Below, in pieces: positions 9,089-19,591 of a stretch of 64,000 nt of DNA. The position numbers and the translations under genes were made by a program. The stretch covers positions 186,001 through 250,000 of the forward strand of contig NZ_CAKLBU010000004.1 of the NCBI RefSeq assembly GCF_920984735.1. The letters run 5' to 3'. The notes under the pieces are model-generated. The model made no database searches. It had not been told where the DNA came from and saw only the letters and a program-made list of their open reading frames with translations. Positions within the stretch are counted from its first letter, which is position 1. Each line of letters starts with the position of its first letter. This DNA is from Pedobacter sp. Leaf250 (GTDB lineage Bacteria; Bacteroidota; Bacteroidia; Sphingobacteriales; Sphingobacteriaceae).

Positions 9089-9757
9089 ATGAATATTATT
9101 ACTCCAACGGCCGATGGTTCTAACACACTTTACAACGAAACCATCGGAGAACATTACCATAGCAAACACGGCGCTTTACAAGAAAGCAAACATGTATTTA
9201 TTGATGCAGGATTAAAATTCTCATCTGAAGGTAAATCTGAAATTTCGGTTTTGGAAGTAGGTTTTGGAACGGGCTTAAACTTTATTTTGAGTTTCGAATA
9301 TTGCACTGAAAATAACATTAAGCTAAATTATACCAGTATCGAAGCCTTTCCACTCACTATTGAAGTAATTAATCAAACGGGTTATTCAAAATATGTTTCA
9401 TCAGAAATCTGGGGTGATTTTATTGCTAGTTATGATAAAAGTTTAAACGCTAATCAAACTTTATCCTCACTTTGCGATCTTGAAATTCCGCATACCACAC
9501 TTGCAGATTTTAATACCTATAAGCAATTTGATTTGATTTATTACGATGCTTTTTCAGTACAACACCAGCCCGAAATGTGGAGCGATGAAATAATAGCGCA
9601 TGCCTGCAGTTTCCTGAAACCTGGCGGAACATTTGTAACCTACGCCATTACAGGCAAACTTAAGCGAGCAGTTAAAGCCAATGGCTTTACCATTGAAAAA
9701 CTTCCGGGAGCACCTGGTAAAAGAGAAATGTTAAGGGCGGTAAAGGCATTAGATTAA
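9089..9757 (+). CDS. mnmD: tRNA 5-methylaminomethyl-2-thiouridine methyltransferase, MnmD type
   Basis: SAM-dependent methyltransferase of 222 residues, corresponding to the stand-alone methyltransferase half of MnmC. It acts in formation of mnm5s2U at the tRNA wobble position. Visible motifs are the SAM-binding motif I VLEVGFGTGLNF (54-65), the acidic strand ending TSIEAFPL, and the catalytic-region motif YYDAFSVQHQPEMW followed by LKPGGTFVTYA. The C-terminal GAPGKREM is also characteristic. No FAD-dependent oxidase domain is fused. The ATG at 9089 is preferred over a TTG two codons upstream. Confidence 0.92.
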   Translation: MNIITPTADGSNTLYNETIGEHYHSKHGALQESKHVFIDAGLKFSSEGKSEISVLEVGFGTGLNFILSFEYCTENNIKLNYTSIEAFPLTIEVINQTGYSKYVSSEIWGDFIASYDKSLNANQTLSSLCDLEIPHTTLADFNTYKQFDLIYYDAFSVQHQPEMWSDEIIAHACSFLKPGGTFVTYAITGKLKRAVKANGFTIEKLPGAPGKREMLRAVKALD

Positions 9758-9821
9758 CAGTTAATGGAATCTTATACGCTATGCCGGGAAAACTTACATA
9801 GTAGCTAAAACTAGTGTATTT

Positions 9822-9905
9822 AAACCCGGGTGTAGCGGCACCCTTTTAACAATAATCATGGGCTTCAGCGAAAGATAGTTAAAAGGTATAGCGAAACACG
9901 GGACT
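9822..9905. repeat. degenerate dispersed repeat copy
   Basis: Runs from AAACCCGGGTGTAGCGGCA to CACGGGACTGAC and matches the edges of copies near 5125, 18005 and 50665. It also holds an internal inverted pair around CTTTTAAC and GTTAAAAG. It fills most of the gap between mnmD and the aldo/keto reductase gene. Confidence 0.45.
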
Positions 9906-10010
9906 GACGCAAAGATGGAACAGTGAGTTGCTTTCCAAACTTTTTTAATTATTTCTGACAAAAAACATACTGCTTGTAAAAAACCAGGCTTTACTTTGAA
10001 TTGTTAAACC

Positions 10011-10976
10011 ATGAATAAATTTCATATCATGGAAAAACGAATTTTAGGGAAAACAGATTTAAATATTGCGCCCATTGTATTTGGAGGAAACGTTTTCGGT
10101 TGGACAATCGACGAACAAAAATCATTTGAAATATTAGATCACTTTGTTGAAAGTGGCTTCAACTTTATCGATACTGCTGATGTTTATTCGCGGTGGGTAC
10201 CCGGAAACAAAGGCGGCGAATCAGAAATCATTATTGGTAATTGGCTAAAAAAAAACAATAAGCGACAGGAAGTAATTATTGCAACCAAAGTTGGTTCAGA
10301 TATGGGCAGCGGCAAATCGCTTAGAAAAGATTATATCATTAACGCTGTTGAACATTCATTATCCAGACTGCAAACCGATTATATCGATTTATATTTTTCT
10401 CACTTCGATGATGAAGTAACGCCCGTTGATGAAACTTTGAGCGCTTACGAAACGCTGATTAAGGATGGAAAAATCAGATGGATTGGTGCTTCGAACTTTT
10501 CTGCCGATCGGTTAAGGGAGTCGTTAATCTATTCAACAAAAAACAACCTGCCTCGCTACGAGGTGTGCCAACCAGGCTACAATTTATTCGATCGCGAAGA
10601 ATTTGAAAAGGAACATGAAAAAATTTGCACCGATTACGGCCTGGGCGTTGTAACCTACTATTCACTGGCAAGCGGTTTTTTAACAGGAAAATACCGCAGC
10701 GAGGATGATTTAAATAAAAGTCAGCGTGGTGGTGGCGTAAAGAAATTTTTAAATGAAAGAGGTTTTAAAATTTTAGCTGCGCTTGATGAAGTTTCAGCAA
10801 AATACGGTGTAGAGCAAGCTTCTGTAGCATTGGCGTGGTTAATTTATCATCCATCCGTTACCGCTCCAATTGCAAGTGTTACTGATATAAGTCAGCTGAA
10901 ATCTTTTACCGAGGCTGCCAATTTAAAATTATCTTCTGAAGATATTTCACTTTTAGATAAAGCAAGCATCTATTAA
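10011..10976 (+). CDS. aldo/keto reductase
   Basis: Cytosolic NADPH-dependent oxidoreductase of 321 residues with an (alpha/beta)8 barrel. The catalytic tetrad is visible as Asp54 and Tyr59 (in DTADVYSRW), Lys93 (ATKVGSD) and His131 (YFSHFD). The cofactor-binding GASNFS strand and a C-terminal PIASV segment follow. Length and motifs fit the AKR11/AKR12-like general stress group; the substrate cannot be read from sequence. A second in-frame ATG six codons downstream (10029) aligns better with many family N-termini and is an alternative start. It is monocistronic with its own terminator. Confidence 0.92.
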   Translation: MNKFHIMEKRILGKTDLNIAPIVFGGNVFGWTIDEQKSFEILDHFVESGFNFIDTADVYSRWVPGNKGGESEIIIGNWLKKNNKRQEVIIATKVGSDMGSGKSLRKDYIINAVEHSLSRLQTDYIDLYFSHFDDEVTPVDETLSAYETLIKDGKIRWIGASNFSADRLRESLIYSTKNNLPRYEVCQPGYNLFDREEFEKEHEKICTDYGLGVVTYYSLASGFLTGKYRSEDDLNKSQRGGGVKKFLNERGFKILAALDEVSAKYGVEQASVALAWLIYHPSVTAPIASVTDISQLKSFTEAANLKLSSEDISLLDKASIY

Positions 10977-10993
10977 AATAATCCATTATATTT

Positions 10994-11033
10994 AAATGCC
11001 CGATTAAATGAAACAATTAATCGGGCATTTTGT
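10994..11033 (+). terminator. intrinsic terminator after aldo/keto reductase
   Basis: Perfect 14-bp stem (10994-11007 with 11017-11030; core ATGCCCGATTAA) followed by TTTTGTATTT. Confidence 0.93.
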
Positions 11034-11054
11034 ATTTAACAGGATTAAAATACC

Positions 11055-12164
11055 ATGAGAGAAAAACTTACCTTCCTGCCAAAGTTAGCGCTTGTACTTT
11101 TTTGTTTAATTAGCCTAACATATATTGCCATTTTAGGGCATTCGCTTTTAGCGCCATTACTCTTCTCATTCTTAATGGCCATCCTCTTGCTTCCCGTAGG
11201 CAATTTTTTAGAACGGCGTTTTAATTTTAAGAGAAGTTTATCTACCATTTTTGCCGTAATACTGATGATTGCTGTAATCGGAGGAATTGTTTATTTCTTC
11301 GGAAATCAATTGAGTGATTTGTGGGCTGATTGGCCATTGTTAAAAGAAAAAGCCAATGTTTCCTACCATGAATTGCAAAAGTGGATCTCAACTACGTTCC
11401 ACGTAAATACCGAAAAGCAATTAGCCTATTTAAATGATAGTACTGAAAAAGCATTGGCCACAAGTGCAACCATTGTTGCTACCACCTTAGCTACATTGTC
11501 TTCTACCCTATTATTTTTAGGTTTTACGCTACTTTTCACTTTCTTCATTTTAAATTACCGAAGAGTTCTTTTTACTTTCTTAACGTCTGTTTTCAAAGAA
11601 GAGCACAAAGCGAAGGTTACAGAAATTGTTAGTCAGATTCAGTATATCATTAAAAAATACATCATCGGTTTATTTTTACAAATGTTGATAGTTACTGTTT
11701 TGATGATTGCCATTTTAAGTTTGCTCGGTGTAAAATATGCTGTTTTATTAGGTCTAGTGGCTGGTATCTTCAACGTAGTACCATATCTGGGTATATTTTT
11801 CGCACTGTTGGTGAGTTGCTTAATTACTTTTGCCACTGCTGGCGCTGGAAAAGTTTTACTTGTTTTGGTTGCCTTTATAGGGGTACATGCCATTGATGGA
11901 AATATTCTTATGCCTTTGGTAGTAGGCTCTAAAGTAAAAATCAATGCACTTTTTGCCTTCATTGGTATTGTAGTTGGCGAAATGATTTGGGGCATTTCGG
12001 GTATGTTTTTATGTATTCCGTATTTAGCCATGCTTAAGATTATATTCGACAGGGTGGATACGCTTAAACCTTGGGGCATTTTGATGGGCGAAGAGCATAA
12101 ACCTGATAAAAAGAAACGTGTATACCGAATCACAAAAAAGATTAAATTAGAGGAAAAAGATTAG
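11055..12164 (+). CDS. AI-2E family transporter (UPF0118)
   Basis: Polytopic inner-membrane protein of 369 residues in the AI-2E exporter/permease superfamily. Members have been linked to export of autoinducer-2 or to Na+/H+ exchange, so the substrate here is open. There are about three hydrophobic segments in the first 85 residues and a soluble amphipathic region around 90-145. Further membrane helices follow, including the family-typical GLVAGIFNVVPYLG and the C-terminal GDGNI-like segment HAIDGNILMPLVVGSKVKI. The last 25 residues are Lys-rich and cytosolic. It is followed after one base by a small membrane protein gene, so the two form an operon. Confidence 0.92.
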   Translation: MREKLTFLPKLALVLFCLISLTYIAILGHSLLAPLLFSFLMAILLLPVGNFLERRFNFKRSLSTIFAVILMIAVIGGIVYFFGNQLSDLWADWPLLKEKANVSYHELQKWISTTFHVNTEKQLAYLNDSTEKALATSATIVATTLATLSSTLLFLGFTLLFTFFILNYRRVLFTFLTSVFKEEHKAKVTEIVSQIQYIIKKYIIGLFLQMLIVTVLMIAILSLLGVKYAVLLGLVAGIFNVVPYLGIFFALLVSCLITFATAGAGKVLLVLVAFIGVHAIDGNILMPLVVGSKVKINALFAFIGIVVGEMIWGISGMFLCIPYLAMLKIIFDRVDTLKPWGILMGEEHKPDKKKRVYRITKKIKLEEKD

Positions 12165-12165
12165 A

Positions 12166-12462
12166 ATGCCCGAAAATAGATCGCCTCATATTTTAAGTAC
12201 TTCAGCCAATTTATTGGGAATTTGCTTCATCGTATTAACTTCTTTAAAAAAACTAAACCTGGTCGATGATTCGATAATCGATGAGTTTGCAGTAGTAGCC
12301 GTAATGCTTTTCATGACCAGTTGCATACTCTCCTTTATTTCAATGAGAAGGGAAAGAAATGAGAGCCAAAAATTAGAGAAAATAGCCGATATTGTATTTT
12401 TATCTGGTTTGGTAGTGCTTTTTGTTGCAACAATTTTAATTGCTTTTAATTTGATAAAATAG
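12166..12462 (+). CDS. small three-helix membrane protein, unknown
   Basis: A 98-residue protein with three predicted membrane segments, roughly residues 12-28, 41-60 and 72-96, joined by short charged loops (RRERNESQKLEK between the second and third). I do not recognise a characterised family. The start ATG lies one base after the stop of the AI-2E-type transporter, so it is translated from the same message and may be an accessory of that transporter. Confidence 0.8.
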   Translation: MPENRSPHILSTSANLLGICFIVLTSLKKLNLVDDSIIDEFAVVAVMLFMTSCILSFISMRRERNESQKLEKIADIVFLSGLVVLFVATILIAFNLIK

Positions 12463-12841
12463 ACCTCTCCTATTATTCCTCTCTCCTTAAAATGGAGGCG
12501 AAAAGCAGAAAGAACCAAAAAGCAGATTTAAGATTGGCTTCAATCAGCGAATCATTGTTTCCCTCTTCAATGAGATTGACTGCACAATAGAAAAATTATG
12601 ATTAGGTTAAGGTTTCGGAAAGCAATCAACAAACATTTGTTATCGTTATTCCTGCTTTCCGCTAAATCTTTTGGTGATTATTTACATAAAAACGAATGTA
12701 AGTAGAGCCAAAAGTATACCGCTACAAGCAGGTTTATTAAACTTGGGTAAGTGTAAGGAAAACAAATTTTTGGTAAAGCTTTTCACATCATTCCGTTTTA
12801 AGTTAACAACTCGTACTTTAGCATTTAATAAATAATAAAAC
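12463..12841. other. intergenic region, no gene seen
   Basis: AT-rich, with only a weak CTCC/GGAG hairpin near 12480-12496. A near-consensus -7 box TACTTTAG at 12814-12821, 20 bp before mazG, may be its promoter. Confidence 0.45.
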
Positions 12842-13648
12842 ATGCCGAACAATCCGATTCCTGCAACTGGAAATAATCCTGCCGATGCTTTTAACCGTTT
12901 ACTTACTGTTTTAGATACCTTACGCACTCAATGTCCGTGGGATAAAAAGCAAACCATGGAAACCCTGCGCCATTTAACCATCGAAGAAACTTACGAGCTA
13001 AGCGATGCCATTTTAGAGGGCGATTTGGATGAGATTAAAAAGGAACTTGGCGATGTAATGATGCACCTGGTTTTTTATTCCAGAATTGCTTCGGAAACCA
13101 ATGATTTCAATATTGTTGATGTTTTAAATGGCGTTTGCGATAAGCTGGTTAACCGCCATCCGCATATTTACGGTGATGTTGAAATACAAGATGAGGAAGA
13201 TGTTAAACGCAACTGGGAACAAATCAAATTAAAAGAGGGTAACAAATCCGTTTTAGCAGGCGTTCCAGGTTCTTTGCCAGCATTAGTTAAGGCTTCCCGT
13301 ATTCAAGAGAAAGCTCGTGGAGTTGGTTTCGACTGGGAGGATAAAAATCAGGTTTGGGAAAAAGTTGAAGAGGAATTACAGGAATTTAAAGCAGAGTTTA
13401 ACGTGGCTGATAATACTGCAATTGATATAGAAAAGGCCGAATCTGAGTTTGGTGATGTGCTATTTTCATTGATCAACTATGCCCGTTTCATTAATATCAA
13501 TCCCGAAAATGCTTTGGAGAAAACCAACAAAAAGTTTATCAAGCGATTTCAATATCTGGAAAACAAAGCCAAAGAAAATGGTAAGGCATTGGCTGATATG
13601 ACCCTTAGTGAAATGGACATTTATTGGAACGAAGCGAAGAAATTATAA
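12842..13648 (+). CDS. mazG: nucleoside triphosphate pyrophosphohydrolase MazG
   Basis: Hydrolyses (d)NTPs to monophosphates and PPi; a house-cleaning enzyme of 268 residues with two all-alpha MazG domains. The first domain has the full Mg-binding set: Glu48, Glu49 and Glu52 in IEETYEL, then Glu68 and Asp71 in KKELGD. The second, around residues 165-245, repeats the pattern with EEELQEF and ESEFGDVLFSL. The linker has the family-typical PGSLPAL and AR..GFDW segments. A small gene follows after two bases, so an operon is likely. Confidence 0.95.
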   Translation: MPNNPIPATGNNPADAFNRLLTVLDTLRTQCPWDKKQTMETLRHLTIEETYELSDAILEGDLDEIKKELGDVMMHLVFYSRIASETNDFNIVDVLNGVCDKLVNRHPHIYGDVEIQDEEDVKRNWEQIKLKEGNKSVLAGVPGSLPALVKASRIQEKARGVGFDWEDKNQVWEKVEEELQEFKAEFNVADNTAIDIEKAESEFGDVLFSLINYARFININPENALEKTNKKFIKRFQYLENKAKENGKALADMTLSEMDIYWNEAKKL

Positions 13649-13650
13649 AC

Positions 13651-14049
13651 ATGACTGCTGAAGAAAATCAATCGCCAAGAAATCTGGTTAATATCATTAC
13701 TTTTAATGTTAGGGCAACAAAAACCGTTGGCGATGAGGGCATTATACCATGGATAAATATTGCTCGTGCAAACGAAGAAATTTTAAATTTAGTCGATGCA
13801 AACGAAACGGTAATTAAGGAACAAACAGTAGTGATTTCGATCGACTATCCGTTTGAAAATCGTGGAACATATTGGTTAACATCAGATATTGGTTATACCA
13901 GGGCAGGACTTTTAATCGCCATTAGAGATATATTTTTAGAACTTTCTAAAAAGCAAGGTATCAATATTGATGCTTTGGATTTGGTTGCCTTAGATGTTTA
14001 TAAAACAGATTCGGGCATGTTAGAAGTTACTTTAGATATTGATCTTTAG
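13651..14049 (+). CDS. conserved hypothetical protein downstream of mazG
   Basis: A soluble acidic protein of 132 residues with no signal peptide or membrane segment. I do not recognise a characterised family. The ATG at 13651, two bases after the mazG stop, is preferred; the frame reaches back to a TTG inside mazG. The sequence alternates short strands (IITFNVRA, VVISIDYPF, YWLTSDIGYT) with one helix (AGLLIAIRDIFLELSKKQG) and ends in LEVTLDIDL, suggesting an alpha/beta fold. Its stop overlaps the stop of the convergent YchJ-like gene by 4 bp. Confidence 0.78.
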   Translation: MTAEENQSPRNLVNIITFNVRATKTVGDEGIIPWINIARANEEILNLVDANETVIKEQTVVISIDYPFENRGTYWLTSDIGYTRAGLLIAIRDIFLELSKKQGINIDALDLVALDVYKTDSGMLEVTLDIDL

Positions 14050-14417
14050 TAAAAAATACCATCAACATAATACCATTTGCCATCTTCTAATTTGAAATTA
14101 GATTTTTCATGCAGTACTTCTGTTTGAAATTTATTGTTCAGATAAAAAGCTTTAAATTCTACAGTATCAAATGTTGCTGAAACAATTTCAAGCTTCAGCC
14201 ATTTGGTATTCCTGGCGCTTTTTAAATAAGCATCTTTTGAACTTCCTTTGCGTTTGCTTACATGTGTGGTTTCAGCAAGATAATCTCCGTCAGCAACCAC
14301 AAATGCGGAATACCTGGAACGCATTAATGCTTCGGCAGTTGTTGCAATTTGGATTTTTAAATGGTATGGCCGACAGCAATTTTCATATTGCAAACCTGTT
14401 CCGCAGGGACAAATCAT
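14046..14417 (-). CDS. YchJ-like (UPF0225) SEC-C motif protein
   Basis: A 123-residue protein resembling E. coli YchJ. The N-terminal zinc-binding SEC-C motif is CPCGTGLQYENCC (residues 3-15). It is followed by the family-typical ALMRSRYSAF segment and a DGDYLAETTH helix, then a cone of beta strands in the NTF2-like fold ending YYVDGIFY. The role is unknown; SEC-C motifs bind zinc and often contact ribosomes or SecB. The gene is convergent with the small gene after mazG and overlaps it by 4 bp, leaving no room for a terminator. Confidence 0.9.
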   Translation of the reverse strand: MICPCGTGLQYENCCRPYHLKIQIATTAEALMRSRYSAFVVADGDYLAETTHVSKRKGSSKDAYLKSARNTKWLKLEIVSATFDTVEFKAFYLNNKFQTEVLHEKSNFKLEDGKWYYVDGIFY

Positions 14418-14498
14418 TTTTTAGTATTTTTTTCAAAGGAACAAATTTAGGATTAAATATTTCCTCTGCTAAAATTTGCGTAAAATTGCAGTCGAAAA

Positions 14499-15299
14499 AT
14501 GAGGTATTTCTTTCACATCGCATATCAGGGTCAGTATTTTAGTGGATGGCAAAAACAGCCCGGTGTAAAAAGTGTTCAAGAAGTTATTGAGCAAACATTA
14601 TCTAAAATATTAAAGGTTCCAATGGCCATCAATGGTTGCGGAAGAACGGATGCACATGTTCATGCCAGTCAGTTTTTCTTTCATGCAGACATTGAAAATC
14701 CAATTGACTTCGATTTACTTTATATTCTAAATAAAGCACTTCCATATAATATTGCTGTTTTCGACATTATCAAAATGGAGGGCAAGCCTCATGCCCGTTT
14801 CGATGCCGTTCAACGTAAATATGATTATTTTGTTCACACCTACAAAGATCCTTTTTTTAGCACTCAAAGTTCTTTTTATCAGTTTAACAACCTCAATTTC
14901 GATAAGATGAAGGCTGTGGTAAAGTTATTGCCTCAATATAAAGATTATCGGGCTTTCTGTACACATCCAGATAAATACGAACACACCATTTGCAATGTGA
15001 TGGAAGCCGATTTATTTGTGAACCCAAAGGGAGATCGATTTAGATTTCACATTGCAAGCAACCGGTTTTTAGGCAAAATGATCCGCATCACCATGGGTAA
15101 AATTTTAATGGTTGGTAAAAATGAATTAAGTGTAGATGAATTTGAAAATGATCTGATTACCCTTCAGGCTTCAAAATTATCTCTACCAGCACATCCCACA
15201 GGATTGTATTTATCTAAGGTTACTTATCCTTATTTAAACCTCGAACCAAGAACTGAATTTATTAGCGCAGCACAGGGTACTGAGTGGATTTCAGTTTAG
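14499..15299 (+). CDS. truA: tRNA pseudouridine(38-40) synthase TruA
   Basis: Converts uridines 38, 39 and 40 of the tRNA anticodon arm to pseudouridine. At 266 residues it has the usual length. The catalytic Asp51 sits in GCGRTDAHVHA. The RFDAVQRKYDYF segment and RFLGKMIRITMGKIL motif near residue 190 are characteristic of the family. It is transcribed alone, 81 bp after the divergent YchJ-like gene. With mnmD, tsaC, miaA and cca it makes this stretch rich in tRNA-processing genes. Confidence 0.96.
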   Translation: MRYFFHIAYQGQYFSGWQKQPGVKSVQEVIEQTLSKILKVPMAINGCGRTDAHVHASQFFFHADIENPIDFDLLYILNKALPYNIAVFDIIKMEGKPHARFDAVQRKYDYFVHTYKDPFFSTQSSFYQFNNLNFDKMKAVVKLLPQYKDYRAFCTHPDKYEHTICNVMEADLFVNPKGDRFRFHIASNRFLGKMIRITMGKILMVGKNELSVDEFENDLITLQASKLSLPAHPTGLYLSKVTYPYLNLEPRTEFISAAQGTEWISV

Positions 15300-15353
15300 T
15301 TGTAGCATTTCTATTAGGAGCTTCGTTTTATTAGAAAATCAAATTCAAACATT

Positions 15354-15764
15354 ATGAAAATCTTTAGCATCATTCTCTACTTTACACTATTAACCGCATT
15401 TGGTTGCAAAAAGAAAAATCTTGAAAACCAAGAAAATACAGAGTTCACATTGAACAAACCGCAGGTAATTAATTCGGCAACATTTACTGTTACCAATATT
15501 ACTGATAACCGTTGCCCTATAAATGCTGATTGCATTACTGCTGGTAAAGCTGAAACCTTTATTACCGTAAAATTAAAAGGAGAAACCAAAGATTTCATTT
15601 TATGCATTGGCGGCGATTGCAATATGGCAGGCATAGCGGATCAACAAACTTTTAGCATATCAAATGTTAATTATACGGTTAAATTAATTGAAGTTAACCC
15701 TTACAACAATTTCGAAAAAGCCACTACACCGAAAACGCTGAAATTGAAGATAATAAAAATGTAA
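15354..15764 (+). CDS. small putative lipoprotein, unknown
   Basis: A 136-residue exported protein. The signal peptide ends in a lipobox TAFGC with Cys18, so it should be lipidated and membrane-anchored; the following KKKN does not mark inner-membrane retention by the E. coli rule. The mature part has four further Cys residues in two pairs (RCPINADC and CIGGDC), which could form disulphides. No catalytic motif or named family recognised. Confidence 0.75.
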   Translation: MKIFSIILYFTLLTAFGCKKKNLENQENTEFTLNKPQVINSATFTVTNITDNRCPINADCITAGKAETFITVKLKGETKDFILCIGGDCNMAGIADQQTFSISNVNYTVKLIEVNPYNNFEKATTPKTLKLKIIKM

Positions 15765-15773
15765 TTTTCGATT

Positions 15774-15813
15774 AAAAAAAACCCTCTTTACGTTTTAAAC
15801 TCAAAGAGGGTTT
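15774..15813 (-). terminator. intrinsic terminator of gyrB, usable in both directions
   Basis: Perfect stem AACCCTCTTT / AAAGAGGGTT (15780-15789 and 15803-15812). Read on the minus strand it is followed by T7, ending gyrB. On the plus strand the T run is weaker but could serve the small lipoprotein gene. Confidence 0.88.
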
Positions 15814-15848
15814 CATTTATTTAAAGTCCCCTTCAGGGGATTTAGGGG

Positions 15849-17810
<1,962 letters not shown>

Positions 17811-17830
17811 TTATTTAAAACTATAATCAT

Positions 17831-17838
17831 CAAAAATA
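17831..17838 (-). promoter_or_regulatory. -7 box TATTTTTG of gyrB
   Basis: Exact TAnnTTTG match on the minus strand, 23 bp upstream of the gyrB ATG. No clear TTG at -33 is seen. Confidence 0.5.
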
Positions 17839-18354
17839 CGCATTTTTTGGTACATAAACTAATATGTGGATAAGTTTTAGCTTGTTGAAACATCCGAGAT
17901 TTAATGCCTTTAAAGCGGTTTAAATAGGCTTTTGAAAAGCAAACCTGTGTTTTGCTGATGCGTTAGTATTGCTTTTTATTCCTCCCATGAAATCGGAATC
18001 CATTTCAATCGGGTTTAATCTTCAAAAAGCATGGTTCTTTTGCTGATTTGCACCCTACAACCGCCAATTTTAGTACAACTTTTGCCAGCTAAACCCGAAA
18101 TTAGCGGAAATACTTTTTGCTGTTATAAACCCTGAAATTGCTGTTATGCTGAGGAACGAAGCATTGCAACCAATGAAACAGATGCTTCGTTCCTCAGCAG
18201 GACAAAACCCCAGCAAAAAGATTGCAGCAATTAGCGGGAACAAACCTAAAAATGGAATACTATCATTGCTTTCCCAATAATATTCAATGGTTAAACTTCG
18301 TTAAACAAAATTATAAACGATTAGGATTGAAAAGTTTATGAACGAAAACAATTA
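17839..18354. repeat. intergenic region with degenerate repeats and a perfect 16-bp hairpin
   Basis: No gene seen. Positions about 18005-18250 resemble other dispersed repeat copies in the window (pieces ATCGGGTTTAATC, GATTGCAGC and TTAGCGGGAAC). Nested inside is a perfect 16-bp inverted repeat, GCTGAGGAACGAAGCA at 18148-18163 and its complement at 18183-18198, of a type that recurs in pieces elsewhere in the window. Confidence 0.6.
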
Positions 18355-18384
18355 TTGCATACTTAATTATCATTTTTATCTTTG
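18355..18384 (+). promoter_or_regulatory. promoter of the OmpH-like gene (TTG-N19-TATCTTTG)
   Basis: A full Bacteroidota-type promoter: TTG at 18355-18357, 19 bp spacer, TATCTTTG at 18377-18384, ending 20 bp before the ATG. Confidence 0.82.
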
Positions 18385-18404
18385 CTGAAATTTATTAAAC
18401 AATA

Positions 18405-19004
18405 ATGGAAAGAAGAACCTTTAAAACCTTTGGTTTATTTGCAACAGCTGCCTTAATTACAGCATTTTCTGCATGTCAAAACAAAGACGCTAAAACAACT
18501 GAAACAAAAAAAACAGATAGCACCACAGCAGCAGTAGCGCCAAGCGAAAAAATTGTTTACGTGAACTCTGATTCGTTATTAACCAAATACGAATATTTCA
18601 AAGATTTAAAAGTAAAATTTGAAGGTAAAACCAAAAATGCTCAGGCAGATATGCAGGCAAAAGGTCAGGCTTTTCAAAGAGAATTGGCTCAATACCAACA
18701 ATCTGCACAAACTTTATCAGCCGATCAACGTAAATCTACCGAAGAGCGTTTAGGCCGTAAACAACAAGAATTGCAAGCTTACCAACAAAATGCAGGTGCA
18801 GCATTACAAAATGAGCAGGCTGCCGAAAACGAAAAACTTTATGATAAAGTGGCCGATTATTTGAAAGGTTATGCGAAAGAAAAAGGTTATAAAATGGTTT
18901 TAACTTATTCTAAAGGCAATAGCGCAATTTTATTTGCTGATGAAACTTTAGATGTAACATCAGAAGTGATTAAAGGTCTGAATGCGCAATACACCAAAAA
19001 ATAA
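18405..19004 (+). CDS. OmpH/Skp-like chaperone, lipoprotein form
   Basis: A periplasm-facing protein of 199 residues in the OmpH (Skp) family, which holds unfolded outer-membrane proteins. The signal peptide ends in a lipobox FSAC (Cys24), so unlike soluble Skp it should be lipid-anchored. After a Thr/Lys-rich linker comes the strand KIVYVNSDSLL, typical of the family. A long Gln/Lys/Glu-rich coiled coil follows (about 65-150), then a C-terminal strand segment YKMVLTYSKGNSAILFAD. It has its own strong promoter and terminator. The usual neighbours bamA and lpxD are absent. Confidence 0.88.
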   Translation: MERRTFKTFGLFATAALITAFSACQNKDAKTTETKKTDSTTAAVAPSEKIVYVNSDSLLTKYEYFKDLKVKFEGKTKNAQADMQAKGQAFQRELAQYQQSAQTLSADQRKSTEERLGRKQQELQAYQQNAGAALQNEQAAENEKLYDKVADYLKGYAKEKGYKMVLTYSKGNSAILFADETLDVTSEVIKGLNAQYTKK

Positions 19005-19026
19005 ATACTAATTAAAAATACGAATG

Positions 19027-19055
19027 AATGCCTCGTTAATCGGGGCATTTTTTTT
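19027..19055 (+). terminator. intrinsic terminator after OmpH-like gene
   Basis: Stem AATGCCTCG / CGGGGCATT (19027-19035 and 19041-19049, one G-T pair) followed by T7. Confidence 0.92.
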
Positions 19056-19070
19056 GCTCTAAATTTTACT

Positions 19071-19553
19071 ATGGAGAACAATACAAGACATGAAGAATTT
19101 ATGCGCATGGCCATCGCCTTATCGGTACAAAATGTTACTGAAAGTATTGGTGGTCCATTTGGCGCTATAATTGTTAAAGATGGGGAATTTGTTGCGGGAT
19201 CGGCAAATAAGGTAACTTCTAGCAATGATCCTACTGCACACGCAGAGGTTTCGGCAATTCGTTTGGCCTGCAAAGAATTAAACACTTTCGATTTAAGTGG
19301 CTGTGTGGTTTACACCAGTTGCGAGCCTTGCCCAATGTGTTTGGGAGCCATTTATTGGGCTCGGATTGAAACCATTTATTATGCCAACACTAAAGTTGAT
19401 GCTGAAAATATTGGCTTTAGCGATAAATTTATTTACGATGAACTGGATAAGCCTATGGAAAAACGGACCTTACCAGTTGTGCAAATGATGCGGGATGAAG
19501 CAATGGAAGCATTTAAATTGTGGGGCAACTCTGCAATGAGAATTGATTATTAA
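19071..19553 (+). CDS. guaD: nucleoside/base deaminase, probable guanine deaminase
   Basis: Zinc-dependent cytidine-deaminase-fold enzyme of 160 residues. The zinc site is His57-Ala-Glu59 in THAEV-like AHAEVSAIR and Cys87/Cys90 in CEPCPMC. The sequence follows the B. subtilis GuaD pattern closely: GGPFGAIIVKDG, SNDPTAHAEV, LGAIYWAR, FSDKFIYDELDKP. This favours guanine to xanthine conversion over tRNA adenosine deamination. Guanine deamination feeds purine salvage and nitrogen use. The C-terminus (MRIDY) swaps into the partner active site in dimeric GuaD. Symbol given by resemblance only. Confidence 0.85.
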   Translation: MENNTRHEEFMRMAIALSVQNVTESIGGPFGAIIVKDGEFVAGSANKVTSSNDPTAHAEVSAIRLACKELNTFDLSGCVVYTSCEPCPMCLGAIYWARIETIYYANTKVDAENIGFSDKFIYDELDKPMEKRTLPVVQMMRDEAMEAFKLWGNSAMRIDY

Positions 19554-19557
19554 TAAG

Positions 19558-19590
19558 AAGGGTTCAGCAATTAAACTGAACCCTTTCTAT
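19558..19590. terminator. terminator between convergent deaminase and TlpA-like genes
   Basis: Perfect 10-bp stem AAGGGTTCAG / CTGAACCCTT (19558-19567 and 19576-19585), then a short T-rich tail on the plus strand. Confidence 0.85.
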
Positions 19591-19591
19591 A